Positions 45,962 through 58,110 of a stretch of DNA of 64,000 nt are shown one piece after another (the first letter of the stretch is position 1; every line of letters starts with the position of its first letter). The notes under the pieces are model-generated. The model saw nothing but the letters and a program-made list of their open reading frames with translations. It made no database searches and was not told the origin of the DNA. Both the position numbers and the translations under genes were made by a program. Location: NCBI RefSeq assembly GCF_947507565.1, contig NC_089185.1:3038001-3102000 (forward strand). The letters run 5' to 3'. Origin of the DNA: Oscarella lobularis (lineage: Eukaryota > Porifera > Homoscleromorpha > Homosclerophorida > Oscarellidae).

Positions 45962-47945
45962 CTAAGACTCTTGACGCGCCACCCAGTCAAGGTCATGACA
46001 GTGGGCGCGATAGAGATGCCAGTCGTGCTCGACTTTGAGAGGCGATCCGCATTTGACTCCTTCTGGCCAATTCAGGGTGACGTTGACATTTGGATAGAAG
46101 GCGCGTCCTTCTTCTCCCGACCAGTCGAAATCGATGATGCGAACCTGGACGTCGTCGCTTCCCTCTTGCATGGAGACGAGCACATTCGCAGAGCGAAAAT
46201 CTCCATGAGCGAGACGCGTTTCGCTCCCGCTCCCGTGCAGCACGACTAGCGCCTCCTTCATCTTTTCCTTGATCTTCTTTGCCTGAGGAGCGGACAGGTT
46301 GCTGCGAAGGGCATGATCCAAACACATGTAACCATCCAATTTCTCCATCATGACTACCCAGAGAGAGCAGAATAATGGCAAGTGGACACTTTCGTACAAC
46401 TTGGGCGCCATCCCCTTTTCTGCGCAGCGCTCTTGCGCCTTGTCGCCGTATTGGTGCGTCGAAAACTTGACAATGCGAGTCTCTGATCCGTCCTTGCTAA
46501 ACAAAAATCGAGTAATCAAATATTTATAAAACAAAGAGTAGAAATTGACACTCACGTGCTCAGAGTCGCTTCAAAGACGTCTCTCTTCACGTGTCGAGTG
46601 AAGTGAAGATTACCGGAACTGTCCAGAAGCTTTGCTATGCAATCGCACGGCAGAACACGATCCGAATCGAATCTCATGCATTTGGCCCCGTTTTGCCAAA
46701 ACTCATTCAGCTCCTTGATGCCGCGTTTAAGTCGCAGCAGGAACATGGCGCACTCCTTCTCGTGACCAGGAGTGAACTCGGCTTGGGCTAGTAGGCAATG
46801 GTGAATGACTTTTCCCCCCATTCGAATGGCAGCGTGCAATTTGGCAGACTTGCCCCTCATTTCTAATAGGAATACAGGGTAAGCCCTTGATGCCGCCGGA
46901 TCAGAGTCTGTCTGTTTCTCGTCCGTCGTTTTCAAGAGACGAAGCAGATAGAGCAGTAGTTGAACAAGGGAATCCCCGGAGCCTTCAGGAACCTTGTCTT
47001 CTCTAATGAGAAGAACCCTCGTGTGATGGGTCCCGCTGCTGAGGACTACGCCGTCCGGACGCTCATGAGCAAAACAGTCCTCGGCTTCGGCTTCTTTGTC
47101 GTCCCATTTTTTCATAGGAAACTGTTCTCCCAGCACTTCCGAGAGGATTTCATTAATGATCGGGGTCATACATTCCTTCTTTTTCCTTGTAACAAACTTG
47201 GGGCAGTCGGACAACTCGGCATAAATCAGCTTTAGGGCAGGACCTTTCATCGCCTCCCAATCAACGCCTTTATCACTTCCCACTGACCAGAATGGGTGGC
47301 ACAGTGCTGGCGTTGTCAGGTCGAGCTTTGAATACTTCGCATACGTTCTGTTGCATTCGTATGGATCTCTAGCAAGAACTGAGGCACTACTTGTCTAAGG
47401 TAGGAAAAGTAAGAAACTGTAATCCTGATCTAGAAGAGCTTTCACATAAACTTACCAACACATTTAGCTCCAGCTGATTCATATGAAGAGTAGTTTTTTC
47501 ATCTATAATAACATTAATGTGAAAGACGGACCTCACATATGATAACAACAATGCACGTCTTCCTCTTACCAGTAAAGTCAAGCGGACGTGTTTGACTACA
47601 CAATTTCGTAATCTCGCCCTCGTACTCCATTTGAAATGCGACATTGCAGTGGTATCGACCAGTTTTCAGTTGAGGATCTTCCAAAATCGACAAATGATTT
47701 TGTCGTAACTTAAACAGATCCACATCCCACTCCTTCTTCTCCTCGTTTGGCGAATACTTGGCATGCCAGTCGAACGATGGGTCCCAGCCTTCGCCCATGA
47801 AATTGCATTGGAGTTCGGTAGAAGATAGAGGAACAGGGCCGTAGATGCGCGGCGTCGTTGCAACGTCTAAAGTGAGAGAGAAAGTGAGAAAATCAATGGC
47901 GTCGTGACAGTGCGTCCAGCGTCAAAACATACCGCGTGTGGCCAT
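45962..47945 (-). CDS. Ig-like / PD-(D/E)XK nuclease / kinase protein, copy 2
   Basis: Same five-exon plan as copy 1 with very similar sequence; start MATR-D at 47945, stop at 45962. The Ig-like exon reads LQCNFMGEGWDPSFDW and KTGRYHCNV. The nuclease region keeps the PD...ExK motif (RPDGVVLS, LLIREDK). The kinase exon keeps HGDFRSANVLV and IIDFDWSG. All splice phases agree and it looks whole. With copies 1 and 4 it forms one subfamily, which shares MKKW and TRKKEC-type segments absent from copies 3 and 5. Confidence 0.75.
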
Positions 47946-48331
47946 TATTCGCGTCACGTGAGAAAATAGCTGTCGATACTCGGAGATCTACACGGAAATT
48001 CTTCGTTAGTTCCAGATTAGCGCGTGATATATGCCTTCGGGTCGTAACAAAAAGCGTGCAGCGGTAAATCGAAGGAAATCCACCGTTTCAAGACGCAAAC
48101 AATGTCCCATCCTTACCGGTAGAAGCGAACACCTGCTCAACCGTCTTGAACGCCGGAGAAACGTCGAGAAGATAGATTCAACAAGAAGAGCAAGCGGCGG
48201 CGAGCGACTCGGAGCGAGCGATTCGAATGCTTTGTGGCGCACTTTACTCGTCAAGCTTCGTCAAGCAGGTTCAGAGATAACAGCCTCTAGCGCGCTAAAG
48301 TAAAAAGTTGTCGCACAGAAATGCGACAAAA

Positions 48332-49717
48332 ATGCCGCGCAAAGGCAAAAAGCTCTTGCGGAAAATAGCGAAATTTCTGCAGTCGGACGAGGGCACCTCG
48401 GAGAAGAGATCGAAGCGAGTCGTGCACTCCAGCTACAACAGACAGGCGAATTTGTAAATAAGGAAAAAATTCGCATGGAAGGAGAGCAAAACGGCTGACG
48501 GACGGCACGCTTAATAAAATAAATTATTTAATTAAGAAAAATTTCTGCTCTCAGTTCGTGGAATTCGAAATTGGTTTGTTGGAATATAAATGGGTTGAAA
48601 GCTTGGTTGAAGGCAAGTAAAGTGTTGCTGGCTACTCGGTTACATAGATTGATTGTATGTAAAAAGGGCAAGAATATGTTGAGCAGGAAGATCCGGACGT
48701 CTTCTGTGTTCAGGAGATCAAGTGTGACAAAAACAGCATACCTCCTGTAAATGTCATCACCAGACAGCACCTTGCTGATGAGTGTTTGGTTATAGGAGGC
48801 TAAAATCAAAGGCTATCACGCCTATTGGTATTCAGCGGAAAAGAAGGGCTATTCTGGCACTGGGTCAGTCTAGAAGACATGACGTCTTTTGAGATTGTGA
48901 GAACTCCTTTAGAGTCTTCTACAAGGAGAAACCCTTGAATGTGAAATATGGAATGGGTGCGTTGTAGATGCACCTTTTATCCAAGTAGACTAGACGCTTC
49001 TTTTCAGACAAACAGGAGCACAACACAGAAGGAAGAGTACTTACCCTCGAGTATGAAAAATACTACTTGGTAGCACTGTGTAAGAATTAACGTAGGTCAG
49101 TACAGTACATCATAAGAATTCCTTGTACATAGACGTGCCCAATTCTGGAAGGGGTCTTACTAGGTAATATCTAGAGAAGAAATTTTATGCTAGATCATCA
49201 TGTGATATTGAACAGACTCGACTATCGTCAGACATGGGACAAGGATCTAAGAGACTACATCAAGACCCTAGACGAAAAAAAGCCGGTCGTCGTTTGCGGT
49301 GATCTCAACGTCGCGCACAAAGAAATAGGTCAAAATATTTTTTAATTAAAAATTCAAAAACATCGCGTCTTAGATCTTGCCAACGCCAAGGGAAACAAGA
49401 AGACAGCCGGATTTACTAAGGAAGAGCGAGAGGGCTTCACGGCTTTATTAGATGAAGGCTTCACTGATTCGTTCCGTCATCTCTATCCTGATCAGACTGG
49501 CGCCTATACGTTCTGGTCATCAATGAAGAACGCGCGGGGAAAGAACGTGGGATGGTAAGAGCACTTCTCGCGTGGGGCGACTGATCGATTGTTCCCTAGG
49601 CGACTCGACTATTTCGTCATTTCAAAACGATGGGAATCGTCTCTCTGCGATCACGTCATTCGTTCTGACGTCATGGGAAGTGATCACTGTCCAATAGTCC
49701 TCTACGTCGCTATTTAG
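48332..49717 (+). CDS. APEX1: APEX1-type AP endonuclease, copy 2
   Basis: The exon series is the same as in copy 1: [11 protein letters not shown] with a GC-donor intron after it, [78 protein letters not shown] and [10 protein letters not shown]. The core appears intact and almost identical to copy 1 at both exons and introns, so the duplication is recent. The N-terminal exon differs (MPRKGKKLL) and one core Ser is Cys (VCWNING). Both copies could be active. Confidence 0.85.
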
Positions 49718-49930
49718 ACAATAGTCCTGTGCGTGTGCGCGCGTGTGGCAAAAAATGGTGTGTGATCGCTCCATGAAAAAACAACCCCCTCTCTCTATGA
49801 TCAACCTCCCAAAACCCTTCGCGTCGGCCTATTACCTCATGGCACTGCTGTCCTGCAAATCAAGTTCCCCCTCCCCTAACACAAGCACACACGGCAGCCT
49901 CAAAACAAAACGGAAAGCTAGTCCGTGGTG

Positions 49931-51907
49931 TCACGCGCTCAACCTAAGACTCTTGACGCGCCACCCAGTCAAGATCATGACAGTGAGAGATGCCAGTCGT
50001 GCTCGACCTTGAGAGGCGATCCGCATTCGACTCCTTCTGGCCAATTGAGCGTGACGTTGACATTTGGATAGAAGGCGCGCCCTTCTTCTCCCGACCAGTC
50101 GAAATCGATGATGCGAACCTGGACGTCGTCGCTTCCCTCTTGCATGGAGACGAGCACATTCGGAGAGCGAAAATCTCCATGAACGAGACGCGTTTCGCTC
50201 TCGCTCCCGTGCAGCACGTCGAGCGCCTCCTTCATCTTTTTCTTGATCTTCTGTGTCTGAGCAGTGGACAGGTTGCGGCAAAGGGCATGATCCAAACGGA
50301 TGTAGCCGTCCAATTTCTCCATCATGACTACCCAGAGAGAGCTGTATAATGGCAAGTGGACGCTGTTGTGGAGCTTCGGCGCCATCCCCTTTTCTGCGCA
50401 GCGCTCATGCGCCTCCTGGCCGTATCGGTGCGTCGAAAACTTGACAGTGCGGGTCTCTGATCCGTCCTTACTAAAAAATAATTGAGTTAATTGAGTAAAA
50501 CAAAGTAGAAATTAACACTTACGTGCTCATTTCAAAGACGTCTCTCTTCACGTGTCGACTGAAGCCAAAACGACCAGAAGTGCCCAGAAGCTCTGCAACG
50601 CAATCGCAAGGCAAAATGCGATCCGAGTCGAATTTCATGCATTCCGCCCCGTTTTCCCAAAAGTCATTCAGCTCCTTGACGCCGCGTTGAAGTCGCAGCA
50701 GGAACATGGCGCACTCCTTCTCTTGACCAGGAATGAACTCCGTTCGAGCTAGTGGGCAATGGTGAATGACCATCTCGTTATCGTCGTCGAGCATCCGAAT
50801 GGCAGCGTGCAATTTGGCAGACTTGCCCTTCATTTCTAATAGCAATAGAGGGCAAGCCCTTGATGCCGGATCAGACTGTTTATTGTCCGTCGTTTTCCCC
50901 AGCTCACGCATATAGAGCAGTAGTTGAACAAGGGGATCCCCGGCGCTTTCGGGACGTTTGAATTTTTCAATGAGAAGAACCCTCGTGTGAGGAGCCCCGC
51001 TGCTGAAGACTACCCCGTTCGGACGCTGATTACCAAAGCAGTCCTTGACCTCCTCGTCGTCACCGAACCGGTTTTCTTCTTCCAACACTTCCGAGAGGAT
51101 TTCATTAATGATTGGCTGCATGAGCTCCTCTTCTGCACTTTTTTCAACCAATTTGAGGCCGTCGGACAAATCGGCGTAAATCAGCTTTTGAGCAGGACCT
51201 TCCATCTTCTCCCAATCAACGTCGTCATTGCTCAGGACTGACCCCGCCGAGAAGAATGCGTGGCACAGTGTTGGCGTTGTCAGGTCGAGCTGTGCATACT
51301 CGTCGTACACCTTGACGCATTCTGTGGCCTTTTTCGCACGAGCTGAGAAACTACTTTGCTAAGGTAGGAAACGCAAGAAAAATTGAATCCTGATCTAGAA
51401 CAGCTTTCACTTAAACTGACCGAATGAGTCTTTGGCTTTCGCTTTGTTTTCTGCAGCTGTCCGGTAACTTCATCAACAGTTGTCAAGGTGGGTTCTAGAA
51501 GTAACATCAATGTGAAAGACAGACCTTAGACAACCTCTTACTTGGTAAGACGTAATGCGTTTTTGTTTGACTACACAATTTTGTAGTCTTGCCCTCGTAC
51601 TCCATTTCAAACGTGACATTGCAGTAGTATTGACCATATTTTAGACGAGGACGTCGACTCAAAAACGACAATGAGTCAACTTGTGAGTCATGCTGATACA
51701 CATTCCACTTCTCCTCGTTTGGCGAATACTTGACATATTTCTCCTGCCAGTCGAACGATGGGGTCCAGCCTTCACCCATGAATATGCATTCGAGTTTGTC
51801 AGAAAATAGAGGGACAGGGCCGTCGATGCGCGGCGTAGTTGCAACTTCTAAAGTGACAAAATTAATTTCGTCGTGATAGTGCGTCAAAACATACCGCGTG
51901 CGGCCAT
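49931..51907 (-). CDS. Ig-like / nuclease-like / kinase protein, copy 3
   Basis: Starts MAAR-E at 51907. Ig-like exon with LECIFMGEGWTPSFDW and YGQYYCNVTF. The middle exon (50519-51310) has MYDEYAQLDLTTPTLCHAFF and the nuclease-like region. The kinase exon retains HGDFRSPNVLV and IIDFDWSG. This copy belongs with copy 5 to a second subfamily whose nuclease motif does not match the PD...ExK consensus seen in copies 1, 2 and 4. It seems to carry about one break near its 3' end and may be decaying. Most of the protein could still be made. Confidence 0.65.
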
Positions 51908-52288
51908 TAATCGCGTCACGTGAGAAAATAGCAGTCGATATTCGGAGATCTACACGTTAGTTCCAGCTTCAGCTAACTCGAGCTGCAAGGGAGGAGTGCG
52001 TAGAGGACAACGTGAAAGGAATTCGCCTAGAGCTGCTTTCGAAAAGCGCGCAGCGGTAAATCGAAGGAAATCCACCGTTTCAAGACGCAAACAATGTCCC
52101 ATCCGGCATCCTTACCGGTAGAAGCGAACAGCCACTGTTCAACCGTCTCGAACGCCGGAAAAACGTCGAGAAGAGAGAAGAACAAGCGGCGGCGAGCGAG
52201 CGAGCGATCGATCGAGCGATCGAGCGATTCGAATGCTTTGTGTGGCGCACGCTAAGTCCGATTCACATCTATGGTTAAGAGATGGTTA

Positions 52289-52430
52289 AGGCCCATTCAC
52301 ACTGGCGACGTAACGTAACGTAACGTAACTTCCAAATATGGTCAAGGAGAGTGATGTCACAAAAGAGAGTGACAAATCATGAGAAGAAGTCTTACGTTAC
52401 GTTACGTTAACTACGCTAGTGTGTACTTAC
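52289..52430. mobile_element. Candidate ~142-bp MITE with ~38-bp inverted repeats
   Basis: The left end AAGGCCCATTCACACTGGCG followed by four GTAAC repeats is mirrored by the right end GTTACGTTACGTTAACTACG then CTAGTGTGTACTTAC. The inner GTAAC pentamers pair perfectly and the outer parts match imperfectly. It interrupts the shared leader between copy 3 and the next APEX1 remnant and is absent from the other units, so it inserted after duplication. GCCCATTCACAC-type ends are typical of short DNA transposons. No clear target duplication. Confidence 0.65.
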
Positions 52431-52461
52431 AGCGTGCTAAAGTAAAAAAAGTTGTCCAAAA

Positions 52462-52725
52462 ATGCCGCGCAAACGGAAAGGAAAGGGCAAAAGCTCTTGC
52501 GAAAAAATAACGAAATTTACAGATGTGCTCTGCAGTCGGACGAGGGCACCTCGGAGAAGAGATCGAAGCGAGTCGTGCACTCCAGCAACAACAGACGGGA
52601 AAATTTGTAACTAAGGAAAAGATTCACATGGAATGAGAGCTGACAAACGGCACGCTTAATAAATAAATTAATTAAGAAAAATTTCTGCTCTCAGTTCGTG
52701 AAATTCGAAATTGGTTTCTAGGGTT
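52462..52725 (+). pseudogene. APEX1 remnant (5' end only)
   Basis: MPRKRKGKGKSSCEK and the [20 protein letters not shown] segment are present, then the beginning of the core exon (TCGAAATTGGTTTCT), after which the text joins directly to the 3' flank of the kinase gene. All catalytic exons are missing. Confidence 0.85.
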
Positions 52726-52775
52726 CAAAACACACACGGCAGAACGAAAAGCCAGTCCGTGGTGTCACGCTGAAC

Positions 52776-54753
52776 CTAAGACTCTTGACGCGCAACCCAG
52801 TCGAGATCGTGACAGTGAGCGCGATAGAGATGCCAGTCATGCTCGACCTTGAGAGGCGATCCGCACTCGACTTCTTCTGGCCAATTCAGCGTGACGTTGA
52901 CATTTGGATAGAAGGCGCGCCCTTCTTCTCCCGACCAGTCGAAATCGATGATGTGAACCTGGACGTCGCCGCTTCCCTCTTGCACGGAGACGAGCACATT
53001 CGGAGAACGAAAATCTCCATGAGCGAGACGCTTATCGCTCTCGCCCCCGTGCAGCACGTCGAGCGCCTCCTTCATCTTTTCCTTGATCTTCTTTGTCTGA
53101 GCAGCGGAGAGGTTGCGGCGAAGGGCATCAACCAAACAGATGTAACCCTCCAATTTCTCCATCATGACTACCCAGAGAGAGCAGAATAATGGCAAGTGGA
53201 CGCTTTTGTACAACTTGGGCGCCATCCCCTTTTCTGCGCAGCGCTCTTGCGCCTTGTCGCCGTATTGGTGCGTCGAAAACTTGACAATGCGAGTCTCTGA
53301 TCCGTCCTTGCTAAACAAAAATCCAGTAATCAAATATTTATAAAACAAAGATTAGATTTTGACACTCACGTGCTCACTTCAAAGACGTTTCTCTTCACGT
53401 GTCGAGTGAAGCGAAGAGCACCGGAACTGTCCAGAAGCTTTGCTATGCAATCGCAAGGCAGAACGCGATCCGAATCAAATCTCATGCATTTGGCCCCGTT
53501 TTGCCAAAACTCATTCAGCTCCTCGACGCCGCGTTTAAGTCGCAGCAGGAACATGGCGCACTCCTTCTCTCGACCAGGAGTGAACTCGGCTTGGGCTAGT
53601 AGGCAATGGTGAATGACTTTTCCCCCCATTCGAATGGCAGCGTGCAATTTGGCAGACTTGCCCCTCATTTCTAATAGGAATACAGGGTAAGCCCTTGATG
53701 CCGCCGGATCAGAGTCTGTCTGTTTCTCGTCCGTCGTTTTCAAGAGACGAAGCAGATAGAGCAGTAGTTGAACAAGGGAATCCCCGGAGCCTTCAGGAAC
53801 CTTGTCTTCTCTAATGAGAAGAACCCTCGTGTGATGGGTCCCGCTGCTGAGGACTACCCCGTCCGGACGCTCATGAGCAAAACAGTCCTCGGCTTCGGCT
53901 TCTTTGTCGTCCCACTTTTTCATAGGGAAATATTCTCCCAGCACTTCCGAGAGGATTTCATTAATGATCGGGGTCATACATGCCTCCTCTTTCCTTGTAA
54001 CAAACTTGGGGCAGTCGGACAACTCGGCATAAATCAGCTTTAGGGCAGGACCTTTCATCGCCTCCCAATCAACGCCTTTATCACTTCCCACTGACCAGAA
54101 TGGGTGGCACAGTGCTGGCGTTGTCAGGTCGAGCTTTGAATACTTCGCATACGTTCTGTTGCATTCGTATGGATCTCTAGCAAGAACTGAGGCACTACTT
54201 GTCTAAGGTAGGAAAAGCAAGAAAATGTAATCCTGATCTAGAAGAGCTTTCACATAAACTTACCAACACATTTAGCTCCAGCTGATTCATATGAAGAGTA
54301 GTTTTTTCATCTATAATAACATTAATGTGAAAGACGGACCTCACATATGATAACAACAATGCACGTCTTCCTCTTACCAGTAAAGTCAAGCGGACGTGTT
54401 TGACTACACAATTTCGTAATCTCGCCCTCGTACTCCATTTCAAATGTGACATTGCAATGGTATCGACCATTTTTCAGATGAGGATCTTCCAAAACCGAGA
54501 CATGATCTTGTTGTAACATAAACTGATGCACCTCCCACTCCTTCCTCTCCTCGTTTGGCGAATACTTGACATGCCAGTCGAACGATGGGTCCCAGCCTTC
54601 GCCCATGAAATTGCATTGGAGTTGGGTAGAAAATAGAGGAAAAGGGCCGTCGATGCGCGGCGTCGTTGCAACGTCTAAAGAGAGAGAGAAAGTGAGAAAA
54701 TCAATGACGTCGTGACAGTGCGTCCAGAGTCAAAACATACCGCGTGCGGCCAT
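52776..54753 (-). CDS. Ig-like / PD-(D/E)XK nuclease / kinase protein, copy 4
   Basis: Five-exon plan, start MAAR-D at 54753, stop 52776. It is nearly identical to copy 2 over the nuclease exon (MGSDKGVDWEAMKGPALKLI, RPDGVVLS, LLIREDK) and in the introns, so it is a recent duplicate. Ig-like exon: GEGWDPSFDWHVKYSPNEE and NGRYHCNVTF. Kinase exon: HGDFRSPNVLV, IIDFDWSG. Looks whole. Confidence 0.75.
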
Positions 54754-55109
54754 TATTCGCGTCACGTGAGAAAATAGCTATCGATATTCGAGATCTACAC
54801 GGAAATTCTTCGTTAGTTCCAGCTTCAGCGCGTGCTATATGCCTTCGGGTCGCGCGCAGCGAAGGAAATCCACCGTTTCAAGACGCAGCATCCTTACCGG
54901 TAGAAGCGAACAGCCCCTGTTCAACCGTCTTGAACGCCGGAGAAGATAGATTAAACAAGAAGAGCAAGCGGCGGCGAGCAACTCGGAGCGAGCGATCTAT
55001 TCGAATGCTTTGTGTGGCGCACTTTACTCGTCGAGCAGGTTCTGCCATATAACAGCCCCTAGCTACAGCGCGCTAAAGTAAAATGTTGTCGCACAAAAAT
55101 GCGACAAAA

Positions 55110-55375
55110 ATGCCGCGCAAACGGAAAGAAAAGGCAAAAAGCTCTTGTGGAAAAATAACGAAATTTACAGATGTGCTCTGCAGTCGGACGAGGGCACCTC
55201 GGAGAAGAGATCGAAGCGAGTCGTGCACTCCAGCAACAACAGACAGGCATAAATAAGGAAAAGATTCGCATGGAATGAGAGCAAAACGGCTGACGGACGG
55301 CACGCCTAGTAAAATAAATTAATTAAGAAAAATTTCTGCTCTCAGTTCGTCGCTATTTAGACAATACATGTAATC
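55110..55375 (+). pseudogene. APEX1 remnant (5' end only)
   Basis: [15 protein letters not shown] and the [20 protein letters not shown] stretch are followed by CTCTCAGTTCGT, which then joins the CGCTATTTAGACAATA text that marks the end of intact APEX1 genes. The whole core is absent. Confidence 0.85.
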
Positions 55376-55608
55376 CTGTGCGTGTGCGCGCGTGTGGCAA
55401 AAAATGCGTGTGATCTCTCCATGAAAAAACAACCCCCTCTATCTATGATCAACCCTAACCCGAAAAACCCTTCGCGTCGGCATTCCTCAGCCTATTAATA
55501 ACCTCATGGCACTGCTGTCCTGCAAATCAAGTCCCCCCCTCCCCTAACGCAAACACACACGGCAGCCTCAAAACAAACGGAAAGCTAGTCCGTGGTGTCA
55601 CGCTCAAC

Positions 55609-57585
55609 CTAAGACTCTTGACGCGCCACCCAGTCAAGATCATGACAGTGGGCGCGATAGAGATGCCAGTCGTGCTCGACCTTGAGAGGCGATCCGCATT
55701 CAACTCCTTCTGGCCAATTCAGCGTGACGTTGACATTTGGATAGAAGGCGCGCCCTTCTTCTCCCGACCAGTCGAAATCGATGATGCGAACCTGGACGTC
55801 GTCGCTTCCCTCTTGCATGGAGACGAGCACATTCGCAGAACGAAAATCTCCATGAGCGAGACGCGTGTCGCTCTCGCCCCCGTGCAGCACGTCGAGCGCC
55901 TCCTTCATCTTTTCCTTGATCTTCTTTGTCTGAGCAGCGGACAGGTTGGAGAGAAGGGCATCATCCAAACGGATGTAACCCTCCAATTTCTCCATCATGA
56001 CTACCCAGAGAGAGAGGAATAATGGCAAGTGGACGCTTTTGTACAACTTGGGCGCCATTCCCTTTTCTGCGCAGCGCTCATGCGCCTCCTGGCCGTATTG
56101 GCCCGTCGAAAACTTGACAATGTGAGCTAGATCTAATCCGTCGCCGCTAAAGCACAATAGAGTGATCAAAGAAAAGAAAAAGTGCAAAATGACACTCACC
56201 TGCTCACAGTCGCTTCAAAGACGTCTCCCTTCACGTGTCGAGTGAAGTGAAGACGACCGGAATTGTCCAGAAGTTTTGCAAAGCAATCGCAAGGCAAAAT
56301 GCGATCCGACTCACATCTCATGCATTCGGCCCCATTTTTCCAAAACTCATTCAGCTCCTTGACGCCGCGTTCAAGTCCCAGCAGGAACATGGCGCACTGC
56401 TTCTTTCGACCAGGAATGAACTCGGCTCGAGCTAGTAGGCAATGGTGAATGACCATCTTTTCATTTTCGCCGAGCATCCGAATGGCAGCGTGCAATTTGG
56501 CAGACTTGCCCCTCATTTCTAATAGCAATAGAGGGTAAGCCCTTGATGCCGGATCAGAGTGTTCATTGTCCGTCTTTTTCCCCAGCTCACGCATATAGAG
56601 CAGTAGTTGAACAAGGGGATCTCCGGCGCTTTCGGGACGCTTGAATTTTTCAATGAGAAGAGCCCTCGTGTGAGGAGTCCCGCTGCTGAGGACTACCCCG
56701 TTCGGACGCTGATTACCAAAACAGTCCTTGACTTCCTCGTCGTCACAGAACCGGTTTTCTTCTCCCAGCACTTCCGAGAGGATTTCATTAATGATCGGCT
56801 GCATGAGCTCCTCTTCTGCACTTTTTTCAACCAATTTGAGGCCGTCGGACAAATCGGCGTAAATCAGCTTTTCGGCAGGACTTTTCATCTTCTCCCAATC
56901 AACGTCGTCATTTCTCAGGACTGACCCCGCCGAGAAGAATGCGTGGCACAGTGTTGGCGTTGTCAGGTCGAGCTGTGCATACTCATCGTACACCTTGACG
57001 CATTCTGCACCTATTTTCGCACGAGCTGAGATATCATTTTTCTAAGGTAGGAAAGGCAAGAAAGTTGAATCCTGATCTAGAACAGCTTTCACTTATTAAA
57101 ACTGACCGAATGAGTCTTTCGCTTTTTCTGCGGCTGTCCGGTAACTTCATCAACAGTGTGTTCTATAGAAGTAACATCAAAGTGAAAGACAGTCCTCAGA
57201 CAACCACCTTTTCCTCCTCTTACCAAAAACGTCAAGCGGTTCTGATTGACTACACAATTTCGTAGTCTCGCCCTCGTACTCCATTTCAAATGTGACATTG
57301 CAGTGGTATCGACCAGTTTTTAGAGGATCTTGACGCAAAACCGAAAGCAGATCTTGGTTAGACACTATCCACGTCTTCTGCTCCTCGTCTGGCGAATAGT
57401 CGACATATTTCTCCTGCCAGTCGAACGATGGAGACCAGCCTTCACCCCTTATATCGCAATGGAGTTCGCCAATAGGCGCTTTTGCGGTTGCGTAAACGCG
57501 CGGCGTAGTTGCAACTTCTAAAGCGAGAGGGTGAGAAAATCAATGGCGTCGTGACAGTGCGTCAAAACATACTGCGTGCGGCCAT
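55609..57585 (-). CDS. Ig-like / nuclease-like / kinase protein, copy 5
   Basis: Start MAAR at 57585, stop 55609. It is most similar to copy 3 in the middle exon (56196-56993; MYDEYAQLDLTTPTLCHAFF, RPNGVVLS). As in copy 3 the nuclease-like region lacks the PD...ExK consensus, so catalytic activity there is doubtful. The kinase exon keeps HIVKF, HGDFRSANVLV and IIDFDWSG. The Ig-like exon has W and GRYHCNVTFEMEYEGETTKL. It looks largely whole. Confidence 0.7.
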
Positions 57586-58110
57586 TCTTCGCGTCACGTG
57601 AGAAAATAGCTGTCGAGATATTCGGATATCTACACGGAAATTCTTCGTTAGTTCCACCAGCTTCAAGCGCTGCAAGGGAGAAGTAGGTAGAGGACAACGT
57701 GAAAGGAATTCGCCTAGAGCTGCGAGAGGCCTGGATTTCACACTTTCGCACACGTGCTGGGCCCCCTCTCTCCAAATTGCTGCCTTTCGCCGATCTCGCT
57801 CTTTTATTCCGGCTAATCGAACGAGATCGGCGCGTGCTATACGTCTTCGGGTCGTAACAAAAAGCGCGCAGCGGTAAATCGAAGGAAATCCACCGTTTGA
57901 AGACGCAAACAACGTCCCCATCCTTACCGGTAGAAGCAATCAGCCACTGTTCAACCGTCTCGAACGCCAGAGAAACGTCGAGAAGATTGATTCAAAGAGA
58001 AGAACAAGCGGCGGCGAGCGAGCGAGCGATCGAATGCGTTGTGTGGCGCACGTTACTCGTCGGTTCTCTACCTACAGCGCGCTAAAATAAAAAAAAGTTG
58101 TCGCCCAAAA

